A stretch of 64,000 nt of DNA, from contig JAKSZT010054334.1 in the NCBI GenBank assembly GCA_026826555.1, positions 35,780,055 through 35,844,054 of the forward strand, read 5' to 3'. Positions 23,201 through 35,339 of this stretch are shown here, in pieces. The position numbers and the translations under genes were made by a program. The first letter of the stretch is position 1; every line of letters starts with the position of its first letter. The stretch is from Tolypeutes matacus (Eukaryota > Chordata > Mammalia > Cingulata > Chlamyphoridae). The notes beneath the pieces are model-generated. The model was given only the letters and a program-made list of their open reading frames with translations, was not told where the DNA came from and ran no database searches.

Positions 23201-23783
23201 TGTAGCAGTTTGATATTGTTTATGAATTCCAAAAATAGGTATTGGATTATGTTTGTGAACTGGTTTGTTCCTCTGGGAATATTAGATTGTATTGGATTCA
23301 GAGGCTTTGGTTGGGCCACATCACTAGGATGGGCAGGGACTCACAGAGAAAACTACATGGCAAAGGAGTTAGTTAGAGTTTTGGTTGCTGGAGGCCCGAT
23401 AAGTAAACACACAGGAGAAGAACACAGAGGAATAGAAATGGCTCCATAGTATTGGCAGAGCCCCTGGAAGAGAAAGCCTGATAGTCTACAGCTGACCTTT
23501 TGGAGAGAACAGAGCAGCTGAGCCCAAAGAGAAACGAGCCCTGGAAGAGAGATGAGACTTATCCCAGCCTACAGTTGATATTGGAAGAAGCTGGGACCAT
23601 GGAGATTTAAGTGGAAGAGGAAGCCTGAATTCTTACAGATGTGGGCAGCCATCTTGCTCTAACATGTAACAACAGACTTTGGTGAGGGAAGTAACTTAGG
23701 CTTCTATCCCAAATAAATACTCTTTATAAAAGCCAACAGATTTCTGGTATTTTGCATCAGCACCCCTTTGACTGACTAAGACA
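23201..23783 (+). mobile_element. Solo LTR, family X, sense
   Basis: 583 bp, starting TGTAGCAGTTTGATATTG and ending GACTGACTAAGACA. Near-identical 5-bp duplications flank it, CCATT (23196-23200) and CGATT (23784-23788). A polyadenylation signal (CCCAAATAAATACTC) lies about 70 bases from the 3' end, and GGGCAGCCATCTTGCTC is a conserved family word. No internal retroviral genes adjoin it, so it is a recombined solo LTR. The 79-residue frame is LTR sequence. Confidence 0.85.
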
Positions 23784-23788
23784 CGATT

Positions 23789-25114
23789 ATAGCATGCTTG
23801 TTTTCTAAAATAAAGTTCCTATCCTTCCAACAAGTAATGCAGCAAGGATTTTGCATATATTAAGGCTGCTGGACTTTTCATGAGCTGGACTTAAGAATTT
23901 CTTGGAGGCAAGTCTTAGGTTCTGTCAATAGTGATATGTCTTGTGTTACTTAGGCCTTGGAGATGGTAAGTTCACAATAAGAATTTATTCAATGAATGAG
24001 TGAATGGCCTCTCTAAACATGAAAGTTGCAGAGAAAGAATAAAGTAGAAAGCACAGGACCTAGGAAATGTCCAGTAGAAATGGTTAAAACTGATTTGGTT
24101 GATACATTATAACAATGGAAATGACTTACGTTTGGTCTTTAGTTGAAAATTACTTTACATTCCTAATATTTAAATCTGTCCTTTCTCTTTTCTACAAGTC
24201 TTTTAAAAATTCTATGGCATTCATAAATTATTTTCATGGTATTTGTTTGGGGGATACTTAAGGAATGGAGTTAGTTTCTCTGGGTCTTCATGGTAGGTAC
24301 TGGAGTCAAAAGTGATTGGGATAGTGCAAGTCTTTCTGAAATTTTACAGAATTATTAAGGATGGCTTTGGACCATTTAAGGGTTATTTTAAACCTTAAAA
24401 TAGGCTGTCATATGGGTTATTGGATAACTATACAGTACATTGAAACTTCCTATGACAATTGAATGTACCAGATTAAATGTATATGGAAATATGCACAAAA
24501 TTTACTTTATTCAAAATAGATGTAATTTACATATGATTTACTTTTTAATATAAATATAAGAAGCTAAAGGATATTCCTTGATTATTATTTTATGAAGACC
24601 CCATAGAATTTTTCATTAAAGAAATTGATCTCTTGGCAAGCTAAGTATTGCATTGGTGACTCTGTGGGGTGACAGAGTACTTCCTCTCCTGACTGCCACA
24701 GGCATAGGGCCAATGATTTTGAATCCAAACATAACCTCATGTGAAGCTTCCAAAAGGGGTTCTCTTTTATGAAGAGAGATGCTGTGTGGCTTATGGAAAT
24801 GAATTTATTTTTATAAAATTGGAATTTTCAAATGATGCAAACACCTCTAATGTTAAAAACAAAACAAAATCTAAATTTCCTTCTGAAATATTATTAAGTA
24901 TAATTATACACTGAAAGTATAATAAATAGCAATAATATATATAATACTTCAGTGCCTATAATATAAAACATTATAGTCAAATAAATAATTTCATAAATAT
25001 AATAAATGGAGTTGCATCATTAGGTGAAAATACATGAAATGTTTTCAGATAAAATGTCCTTGCTCCTTTCCATCTCTCAGTTACTTTACAATAAAAGATC
25101 GTTTTTCTGTGTAA
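23789..25114. other. Unassigned AT-rich stretch
   Basis: No repeat recognised with confidence. 24490-24560 and 24880-25000 are very AT-rich. No gene-like frame. Confidence 0.45.
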
Positions 25115-25600
25115 ATTTGCTCAGGTTGCTTCTTTTCCCTTTTTAATATCTTTTACTGCCCATAAGATAAAAGTCAAAATACTTTACTCCTTTCACAAGA
25201 TTCTGCATTACCAGGTCTCTACCTATTTCTGTAGACTCTTCCCTTATCAGTCTCTCCTCCTTTTTTGGACTACCATTCACATTAGCCTTATTTTAACCAT
25301 CGATGTTCCATTTCAAGGATTGCATGAAGGTTGTTTATCTCTTCCCACTTTTCCAGGGTACCTCTTACTTGCTCATCAAATTTAATTTGAAATATCAATT
25401 TCTTAAGGAATCTTTTCATCTTGTCAAGTCACATTCCCCTGATATTTGGTCTCATAGTTTTCTTTAAAATTCTTTTCAGAGTTCATGAAGGCATATGTCA
25501 TGAGAGTTTGGCTCTTAATTTTATATCTACATCTATAAATATCATATCTGATATTTTTTGAATGCAGGAGTCTTCAATAAATATTTCACATGTCTTCTTA
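25115..25600 (+). mobile_element. L2 3' end, sense
   Basis: Shows the conserved L2 3' order: CCATAAGATAAAAGTCAAAA, TTCTGCATTACCAGGTCTC, CTCTTCCCACTTTTCCAGGG, and a terminal AGGAGTCTTCAATAAATATT. No coding frame is open. Confidence 0.7.
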
Positions 25601-25939
25601 GGCTAGAAGATCTTATATTTACAATTTTACAAAAATATTGTCAATCATGTGATGGAATGTTGGAAAGAAATCACAGCAACACATTTAGCAAATAGTAAGT
25701 AAATATCTGGGTTAAACATTTCATATTGTTGCTTCATGAACCTTGTGAAGTAAATTTACATTTTCAGAGATGAGTACCATAAGTTTGAGAGAATAAATAA
25801 CTAATTATTAAATAAATATAAATTAATATATACATTTTTTCTGTATCTTGATATCGTCTTTTCATGAATTTACTTGTCAGATAAACCTGTGTTTAAAGAA
25901 TAATTCTCTTATTAGTTGAAGAACAGAAAATTTAATGCT
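25601..25939. other. Unassigned short interval
   Basis: AT-rich, 338 bases, between an L2 and an LTR-type sequence. Nothing recognised. Confidence 0.5.
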
Positions 25940-26275
25940 CTGTGACTTGTGAGAAGAGGATAGAAAAAGCAACACACCCTATGCTTGGCTTTATCTTGGG
26001 ATGTGAACCCTTAAGCCCAGCTATGATGCGATAAGTAAGTCCAGGCCTTGTATTGGGCTTCACTAATAGGCTTGCTGAGGTCTCAGTTAACACCAAGGAT
26101 CCCCTGCCAGACATTTGAGTAAAGAATCGTTTGAGATGATTCAAGCCCCAGTCACTGTCTTACTGCACCTGTATGAAGAAGTCTGAGTGAGACCCAACCA
26201 GCTAAACCCAGGTGATCTACAGAAGTAGAACTAAAAATAATAATTTATCATTGTTTTATGCCACTCAATTTAAAT
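25940..26275 (+). mobile_element. MLT1-type LTR, 3' half, sense
   Basis: The order is that of a MaLR LTR 3' half: TTTGAGATGATTCAAGCCCC, then TGAGTGAGACCCAACCAGCT, CAGAAGTAGAACT, and an end resembling ATCATTGTTTTATGCCACTC. The usual AATAAA has become AATAATTTATCA. The 5' half is missing or unrecognisable. Confidence 0.6.
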
Positions 26276-26279
26276 AGGG

Positions 26280-28760
26280 ATAATAGAATAGACATCATCA
26301 AAGATAAGGCCAGTGACATTACAGTAATAAGTATTCAGATTGAAATATATAGAAATAAAAATAAAAGAACCTCAATGACATGTGGGGCAATATTAAGTGC
26401 AATTGAAATACAAGAAAAAGAGGGGAATAGAAACATTTGGAGAAATAATAGCCAAATATTAACTATTTTGGTTAAAATTATAAATTTATAGGCCCAAGAA
26501 GTTAAAAAAAAAAAACTGAGGAAGAAATATATAACTAAAAACATACCAAAATACATGCTAAATTTCTGACAATCCAATAATTAAAAGAAAGATATTAAAG
26601 GAAGCCAGAGCAAAAGGAAAATATGCAGAAAACAAGAAAAAAATTACAACAGATTTCTTGTCAGAAATTATGCATGCTCGAGGACAATCCTCAAGGTAGT
26701 AAAAAATTAAAAAAAGAAAACACATTGCCAACCTAAAATTAAAATACTGAAAATATCTTAAAGTTAAGATGAAATGAACACCTTTCCAAACAAGCAAAAG
26801 CTGAGAGAATTTATTGCTAGCAGACCTGCATCATAAGAAAAATTTTAGAAGCTCTTCAGACAAAAGGACAATGATGCAAGATGGAAATTTGGATAGGTGC
26901 AAAGGAAGGAAGAGTGCCAGGACTAGTAAATGGATGGCTAAATATAAAATTCAGTTTTCGATATTATTTATCTCATTTAAGGTAAGGTTTAAAACAAAAA
27001 CAATAAAACTCTACTCTGGGGCTTATCATTTACATAGGAGGAAAATATGTGATAGCAATAGCACCAAGAATGGCAGGAGCAGAGAAATGCAACTGCCAGC
27101 TTTTAAAGTTATTATATAATACATAATGTGCCATATTATTTTTTTGAAAGTAGACTATAACAAATTAAAATGTATATTACAAACCATAGAATAACCACTA
27201 AGAATATAAAACAGGGTTTATAGGCAAGAAGACAATTTTTAAGATAACATCAAATCCCAAAAATAATCAATCAAAAATAAGTTAGAAAAAGAGAAAAATT
27301 AAGCTAAAGTTATAGGGATAAATAGACAAAAGTATGAAGATGACATATTGAAACTGAACTGTGTCAGCAATGCCACTAAATATAAATGGGCTATGTACTT
27401 CAACTTAAAGGCAAAAATACCAAACTAACTAGATTTATAATAAGCTGTGTAGGAGAAATTCACTTTAAATATAAAGACACAGGTTAAAAGTAGAAAGACA
27501 TAAAATTATTTATTAATAAATACTAAGTAAAAGAAAGTTTGAGTGGCTATATTAATAATAGCCAAAATAGACTTCAGTTAAGAAATATTATCTGGAATGG
27601 AGTTTTTTCACTATGATAAAAGGGTCAACGCTTCCCAAAATAATCCTAAATAGATATGCCCCTAATAACAGAAATTCAAAGTACCTGAAGCAAAAAATGA
27701 TAGACCTCATGAAAGAAAGCAATAAATCCCCAATTACACTTTGAAATTTCAACACTACTTTCTTAGTATTGATGGAGCAAGTAGAAAGTAAATCATCCAA
27801 GATACGTAAGACTTGAACAGCATCAGCAGTCAACCTTTCTGATACTTATGAAACATTCCACCCCCACAAAGCAGAACACATATTATTTTCAGTGCACAAA
27901 ACATTCACCAAGGTTGTACTAAATAAAATTTTCAATGAATGTAAATAATACAAATTATGCAAAGTATAATTTCTGAAAACAGCAGAGTGGACTGGAATGA
28001 AACATAGAATGTTACCTGGAAATATTTCCAAATTGTTTGGAAACCAAATAACACACTTCTAAACATCCCATGGAACAGTGAAGAAATTATGAGGAAAACT
28101 AGAAATATTATCAATCAAATAAAAATGAAAGCACAACATAGTAAATTTTGCAACATGAAACTAAAAGAGTGTTTCAAAGTAAAATTTGCGGATTTAAGAG
28201 CTTATATTTTAAAAGAAGGATTAAAATCAGTTGTCTAAGTAGCCACCTTAAGAAACTAGAACAAAGAAAAGATATCAAACCCACTGTAAACAGATTAAAA
28301 TTTAAAAAAACAAGGATATGAGTAGAAATAAAAATAGAAAATAAACCAACCATAAAGAAAATCATGAAATTAAAGCTGATTCTACAAAAAGATCAATGAA
28401 ACTGATAATCTGAGAAAAATAGAGAGAGAACACATGTTGTTAATATCAGGAATGAAAGAGGGGATACTAGTTCAGATCATTTAATATCTTACAGATGTTT
28501 TAAAAAATAAGATATTATGGTTTCATACCAATGTATTGGACTACTTTCATTAAGTGCACAAATGCATTGACAAACTACCAAAGCTCAATCATGAAGAAAA
28601 AGGTCATCTAAAGACGTCTATATTTAAATGCAATACTGCCATTTTTACCATAATTATACTTCTCTATAATGATAGACCCCTTTACATTCACAGTGAACTG
28701 AAAATAAATGAACACCTCTGTAATAGAAAGTTCCCCATAAAAGCCCCTTCCCACAGATAT
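26280..28760 (+). mobile_element. Long decayed L1, ORF1 to RT region, sense
   Basis: 26580-26880 is ORF1 C-terminal sequence: AGAATTTATTGCTAGCAGAC, then GAAGCTCTTCAGACAAAAGG. 27440-27900 is the ORF2 endonuclease coding region: GTGGCTATATTAATAATAGC, then ACAGAAATTCAAAGTACCTG. 28220-28430 is a later ORF2 portion: CCACCTTAAGAAACTAGAAC, then GAAAATAAACCAACC. 28554-28620 continues with NKLPKLNHEEKGHL-like codons. Frames are all broken. Confidence 0.7.
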
Positions 28761-29369
28761 CTGTGCCTGCTTAGTTTATTTTGAGAACATTCCAGACTTG
28801 AAAAATAAAACTACATTTAATATAATCATTCTTTTTACATATCTTTATTTCTCTTCTATTCTGACATTGTCTATAGTGAAGTTTTAAAATATGTTCATTA
28901 TAGTGATAAAATATTTCCTCAAATTATAACCGTAATGTGATCTTAAATGTCAAACTGTAAATCATGTTTCAAATAATATCTTTGAGTTGTATATTTTAAC
29001 TGGTACAGGTCTAATTAGTATATAAAGCAGATGGTCATTTGGCAGTACACCAAAATTAAAATTAAAATTAAAACATTTTTTGAAAAGCCTAGTTTGATCC
29101 TTTCCTGTTTTCTATGTCATATGCTTCTTCTGATGGAAGATCAGAATATGTGAAGAAGTAAATGATAAATATAGGCATATGGTACATACCTCCCCACTTT
29201 TAGTAAAGTCCAGTAGTTTGTGTTTAAATACTTCAGTTATTCCCAAATTTAGTAGTATGTTTTAGACTTCATTTTTTTAGTTTCATATTTATTTTAGTAA
29301 CTGTCATTTTCAATTAATTTCCAAAAAACATGCTCCATGCATTCTGAGATATAATGCAATTTACTGGTT
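28761..29369. other. Unassigned AT-rich stretch
   Basis: Contains a short (AAATT)n-like run at 29053-29075. No element identified. Confidence 0.45.
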
Positions 29370-29560
29370 AATCTCAAGAACATTAAGGACAGATAGCTTG
29401 AGTTCATAGACTATGATAGCCACTTATTAACTGTTTGATCTTGTTTTTTTTTTTTTTTTTAAATACTGATTAACAATAATTCCTGGGATTATGTTGATGA
29501 TTTGATGTATTGGTGCATGTTAAGGATTTACCAGAGTGTATTTTAAACAATATTATATAA
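29370..29560 (+). mobile_element. Possible MIR, sense, with T17 run
   Basis: TAGCTTGAGTTCATAGACTA then CCACTTATTAACTGTTTGAT resemble the MIR tRNA-related and core parts. The usual following words are replaced by 17 T (29444-29460), perhaps a mononucleotide expansion. Confidence 0.4.
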
Positions 29561-30380
29561 GGATTACTAGCTTATCACTGCTGTTGCTATCACTATTTGA
29601 TTAGCCCAACACAAGAAAGTCATTAGCTATTTTTCAAGTGGCTGTAAAGACGTGCTTTGTCATTAATGTCAATAACGTGTTCATTTTGTTCAGTAGGCAA
29701 CAGAACTTTCATGTTTTTAAACAGTTTTCCTAAATTAGGGTGAAATCCTTGGTTTATCAAGAGATCAAGCAGTCCCTGAGCAGCAGTGACTACTGCTGTT
29801 GCTAAGTGTTATTTCCAAATATCCGTCTATCCAGGCTACAAGTCAATAACATACCCAAGTGGATTTAGGTAGTTTACTATTTTCACAGACAGTATAAGCA
29901 CCCACGTCAGCAAGGCGCAGCACTGAACGAGGACGCCACGAGCAGTGGGTTTTTCTATTACCAAGCATCCCATCCAAGACTACTGTGAAGTGGTTTTAGA
30001 GTGTGCAGCTCTACCCTGAGGAAGGCAAAGATGAAATTTCCATGCCTGACTAGCACAAGGGAGGTGAGTGAGAAACTGCCTCATGGCAGCCTCCCCCAAA
30101 GAAGAGAAGCAGAGGTGAAACAACCTTGCAATGACTCTTCACAAGACTGTGATTTTCCATGTCCCTGGGAGGATCAGAAAGCACCCACCAAGTCTTTCGT
30201 TAGGCTACAGTTAATCTTTACCTATATGACCTACATGGAGATATACCATCATTATACCAAGATCACCATACCACGGCAGACCATTCACCTACATTTCTAT
30301 AAACGATATTTTCTCTCCTCACATTAGGTTAAAAATAGCTTTAAAAGATTATCTTTGTTTGAAATCTTGGCTGTGTTCCA
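29561..30380. other. Unassigned; CpG-bearing patch with a 108-codon frame
   Basis: 29893-29898 is TATAAG, and 29903-29945 holds several CpG dinucleotides, unusual for this desert. A frame of 108 codons opens at 30001 and contains ATGAAATTTCCATG at about 30030, with a donor-like GAGGTGAGTG at 30061. I do not recognise the predicted protein. It has no signal peptide or domain and could be a chance frame. Confidence 0.3.
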
Positions 30381-30620
30381 GGTTATATTGCCATCACCAC
30401 CACCATTATCATCATCATCATCACTGAAACCTTTATAGTATTAACTGCCTTACATGCTCAAAAAGCAACACCATTTAATCATCACGACAGCCCTATGTGG
30501 TTAGCATTATTAATATCTCCAAGAGTAAGGGTGCATGAGAGATGTTAGGTAAGTGAATGCCAATGTGCAGTCTTTCTTTTCAGACAAATATTCCTATCAG
30601 ACAGCTCAACTTTTATGAAG
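30381..30620 (-). mobile_element. Possible MIR/L2-type fragment, antisense
   Basis: CACCATTTAATCATCACGAC then AGCCCTATGTGGTTAGCATT resemble the antisense MIR core. It is preceded by a short ATC/ACC run (30387-30424). Confidence 0.4.
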
Positions 30621-32769
30621 AGTAATAATCCTACCTCCAGATCAACTGACTTTAAAGTATACAGCTCTGTACTTAAACAGCCACACAGAGTAGCTGATGG
30701 GGGCATAGATCACTTTTATTTTGTCTTTGAGGTTTAGAAAAACAGAATATAGAGGTCAGTCTACTCTTTAAATCTATATGTTCCATAGATTTGTTTTTCC
30801 CTAAACTGTATCATTTTGCTTCTCTTAATGTTGCTTTTGCTGAATTGCACTTAACCTTTACGTTATTAACCTATTTTGAAATTACTTATTAAAAGAACTC
30901 TGTGAGACTCTTTGCTATAATTATTGGTGCTGCTGAGACCATTGTTAACTATGTTATTTTATCATCTTTGCATAAATATATGAGAAAATATATGCTTCCC
31001 AATATAGGTTATTCTGTCCCTTTTTGAATAAGTAGTTTGTTTTTCCTTATGGTTATTGTGAATAATTTAATTCAGGCTTTACAAATGCATGTTGAGAAAG
31101 TTCTGTTCTGGGTGATGTTACTAGGTATGTTGGAGTTGAAAAAAAAAAAAAGGTCATTGCCTCTTCACTAACAAATGTGCTTACTTAACCAAGTATCAAA
31201 GTTAATATGTTACTTTTCTTCAGGCTTTTCAAATCTTTGCTATGTGAAATTTGAACCTGTTAAAGAAGTGTATAAAGTGTTTTAAATATAAAAGCTAACC
31301 TGATCAAGGTATTCTTTTCTTAATGTACTGATCAATATGTGTAAAACATTTCATTGACCATATTTTGTCTTTACCCTAACCTCTTCAAAGTTGATAGCCC
31401 GAGTTATGGCTCCATAATAGGAAAGATGTAAGACTTCATGGTAATCCTCGCTTCCTATTTACATTGTTCCTTTGCTTTTTATTTTTCAAATAATTATTTT
31501 CAATTACAATGTACTTTTGTTTTACTCTATGTTAAACATTCTATCCATTTTTCAAATAAAAAACAAACAATAACCAATACAATAAATGTTGAATTGATAA
31601 AATTGTTCTAGTTATATTCATTATCACCTCCAGCCACCAGAATTGATAGCACAGTAACACTATAAATAACTTATTTTTTTAAACTAGAGTTTTAATATAT
31701 AGAACATTGTAGAATTTGGCTCACTTTTTAGATGAAGCATAATACTGTACCACCGAGCCCAGTTGTTAAATAGAATTTCTCTCTAAATTATTTTTATATT
31801 ATAATAAGATTCTAAAACAAGTGAGCATTATTAGGCCAAATGAATTGTCTTAACCATTTTCAACTCATACCACAAGTTTACAAAATCAGCCTCAGGCACT
31901 GGAAAACTTAAAAGCCAGTCTGATAGTGTTTCTTACAAATATTCTTTGAATTTTATGACTTGTCTCCCACATGAGGCGTAATAGTTTCAATGTTCTAATT
32001 AGTACTTGTGTATATTGCTATTACTTTGTCTCTTTAATCACATTATTAGGATGGTTATGGAGATTCCTTATAGAATCACACTTTATAATAGTGTTTCTAA
32101 TTTGAATATGTCCTTTTTTATGTTGTCTGATTCTGAAACATCATAAACTCATTTTATGGGTCCTTTGATAGTAGTCACTTTCCTTCTTTATGCTTGATTA
32201 GAACATACAGTACTAAGTAATAAAGAAATTTCCTGAAGCTTTAGAGTTTTAGCATCAGAAAAAAGAATTGAGCTTCCTTTCCCATGTGTAATTATGCTGG
32301 GACAAGTAAAGATATTTTTAAAACAGCATCATTCTTTCAATGCTTTCTTGGGATGTATACAAGGAAATCTGCTGAACTGATATTTGACTGCTTTTTCCAA
32401 TTCAACCTAATTGTTATGAGCCCTGGTAGTCCAAAGACTCTACTCTGTAAATATTAATATTTTATTAGACAACATATATCATTTAAAAAAGAAATCCTTT
32501 AACCATTATAAATGGATATGGATAGACTGACAAATATCAGAATGGGGGAAGTGAAAAATAAAAGCACGGAACTGTTCCAAAGCCTCTTGAATTGAGACTT
32601 CAAGACCATTGACTGGAATAGTCTCTGCCTTTATTTCCATCTTTTTCTTGAAAAAGGGAATAACTTGGAGAAGTGAAAATGGAAAAAATTTTTATAAACT
32701 TAAACTTTACTAAATTTCTTGGTCCATGTATATTCAGGAATAGTTTCACCAAACCCTTTCCAAGGTAGT
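30621..32769. other. Unassigned unique-looking stretch
   Basis: Over 2 kb without a recognised transposon or reading frame. A13-like run at about 31139-31151. This is the longest repeat-poor interval in the central part and could hold non-coding elements not visible by eye. Confidence 0.45.
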
Positions 32770-33010
32770 TTTAGCCGTGGTTTTCTTTTTAACTTTTTTA
32801 AAATAAAAGTTTATCATTCGTATATGCACATACATATACAAGAAGTGTGTAGTAAAAGTTGTGAACTTACAAAACAAACATGTATATAACATCATACAGG
32901 GCTCCCATACAACACCTTGCATTGTTGTGAAACAGTTGTTACAAACTATGAAAGAACATCAAACTATTACTACTAACTATATCCAATATCTTACATTTGG
33001 TGTATTTTAA
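32770..33010 (-). mobile_element. Xenarthran L1 3' UTR fragment (one unit), antisense
   Basis: Contains AGTAAAAGTTGTGAACTTAC, ACATCATACAGGGCTCCCAT, CCTTGCATTGTTGTGAAACA and TATTACTACTAACTATATCC. It is nearly identical to the units repeated three times at 42310-42960. Only one unit is present here. Confidence 0.75.
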
Positions 33011-33404
33011 ATCCTTCAAATTTATAGCCAATCACATGGAAGACGTCTCTTATACAGTGCCACAGAATTATTACAATATATGTAAAATCACCTTTTAAGG
33101 CCTAGGTGCATTTTGTCTTTGTTTAATTTGATTCCCAAAAGCAGAATCACAAAATTCAATCTTTTTCTACCATTTATAATAACTTGTTTCTCTCTTTATT
33201 ACCTTCCAAATCCCTTATATTAAAATAATTTTCAACAATAGCTGTTCACATCCCATTAACTCACAGACACATCTATAAACCTCCATCACCATTACAATCA
33301 CAATAGACATACAGATGGATTTTGCTGACAAAATCTTTTAGAACAGGATTTAGTTCTGTTTTCTCTCTGCTTCCCTGCATTACTTTGGAATAGAGCTTGG
33401 CATA
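33011..33404. other. Unassigned; may continue the L1 3' UTR
   Basis: Pyrimidine-leaning sequence similar in texture to an L1 antisense 3' UTR but without an identifiable match in the window. Confidence 0.4.
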
Positions 33405-33610
33405 GGGATGCCGTATTTAACAAATATAAATACTGATAGTTTAATTTGCATTTCAGATAAACAGGAAATTTTTTTTAGATCTATTCCATGCAATATTTTA
33501 GACATATATATATATATATATATACACTAAAAAACAAAACAAAAAAACCCTGTTGTTTATATGAAATGCAAATTTAACTGGACAACTGGTACTTTATATG
33601 GCAACTGGAG
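33405..33610. mobile_element. Palindromic MITE, MER53-like
   Basis: Long inverted arms are visible. The left arm TTTAATTTGCATTTCAGATA plus AACAGG (33440-33466) pairs with CCTGTTGTTTATATGAAATG plus CAAATTTAACT (about 33549-33579). The loop holds a (TA)n run (33507-33522) and an A-rich patch. The structure and words resemble the ~200-bp non-autonomous palindrome known as MER53. The family name is a recollection. Confidence 0.6.
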
Positions 33611-35339
33611 CTTGTACCGAGAGAGCATAGAAGTAACTACATATGTTCTCAAGGTGAAAAAGAATGAGAGTGGAATGAGTGCTGCTGGATAAATGCTTTC
33701 TAGTTTGTCAAGGCAGTTGGATTACTCTTGCCACCCTATTCCACAGGGAAATGCAATTTAGAGTATAGTCAAAAGTAGTTTTAGCTTGGAAACTTAAATC
33801 TTAATATAGAATTCTTGAAATCCAAGGCAATAACTTTCACTACACCCACTTAAATCAAAGATCAGAGAACGACAGCCCAGCACAATGTCAAAGGACTTCT
33901 GAGACTCTGACAAGATATTGCTGAACTTTGGAGGAGCATGTGGACTGCAAAGTTATAAAAGTAGTGGATAAATGAGAGAAGCAAGGACTACCAGACACGC
34001 ACATGATTAGGGAGGAGCCAAAGGCATTTCATTCCCCTAGAGCAACTTGGAAAGATAGTTTCAGTAAGAGCAAAGAATACCCTCTGGAGCAGTAGTTTCT
34101 AAGTGTGGTTTTACATGGAAAAAGCAGATTGATGGTAGACTGGGGAAGTTAAAATTACACATATCTCACCCCATCCCAGACATTCCATTTTAGTATATGC
34201 TAGGGCAGCTATAATTTTTAAAAGCAGTAAAGGGATTCCATTGTGTAATCACAGTTGAGACCTCCAGATAGACCTTCTTAGTTTAGAATGTTTTAATAGA
34301 AGTATAATTTCTTCCCCAATGTGTCACTCATTTTGAGACTCATTAGTTTGTGATTATGTGGCAAATTCCATAGACACATAAAATGTAAATATTTATGTAT
34401 ATGCACACATATATATTTATATAAAAGTGAGTAAATATATATATATACACACACAGGCATAAAGTGTATATGATAGAAAGTTTCATTATTTACAACTGTA
34501 TCTTCCTCCATTTTTAGTTTCAAGAAGAATTTGTTTATACTTGTGTCTGACCAAAATCATTTCCAAAGTATTCTTCTTAGGTAAGATACATGAATGAACT
34601 ACACTGAGTTTTTGAACAAACTTAAGTAGAGTTTATTCTACAATGACAGGTAAATATGACTGGTTACAGGATTTTTATATTTCTGACCTTTTCTCTCATT
34701 AGTTGGTAGACGCTATTCTATTCTCACTAAGCTCCTAGTGTTCATGAAAAAAACATAAGTTTAATGCAAATTCTTTGTTAGCTTTTCTTTCTGCTGAAGA
34801 GTCTGTAAGAGTTTTTCTTTAAACTTACGTTTCAGGAATTGTAAAAGTTTGCACTCTAAGATGTTTTATATAAAATTAGGAGTATGTATTTTAGAAAAAA
34901 ATCTATTAGGTGTACAGTAAGAAAAACAAAAGAAGAAAAATCTATTAGGTGATATTTATATGCCCAAACCATTAAAACATTCCATTTCATATGCAATATG
35001 CCTTAAAGTTAGAATATATATTCAATTAAAAAAATGAATTTCAGTAAAGAAGGTAGGCTGGCCACTGAAATTAGTCCATATATGGTGACTCTGAACTTGG
35101 GGAATTGACCACTATCCGTAATTTGAACCTTAGGCTCAGAAAATTGTGTTTTTTAAAATTAACCCCAGGTACTGCTTGACTCTAGAAAGCTCATAAAGTT
35201 ACAAGCAAATAAAAAGAATGTAAATATATTAAATTATAATAAGAAAAATAATAAATTGTGCACAATATGTTGGAATTAACTTAGCCATTATATCCTTCAC
35301 TTGAACCCAACTTATCACAAGAGCATATAGCAAATGCTC
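33611..35339. other. Unassigned; AT microsatellite and small duplication
   Basis: 34390-34460 is a degenerate TA/CA repeat. AAAAATCTATTAGGTG occurs twice 38 bases apart (about 34898 and 34936). No gene-like frame or element. Confidence 0.45.
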
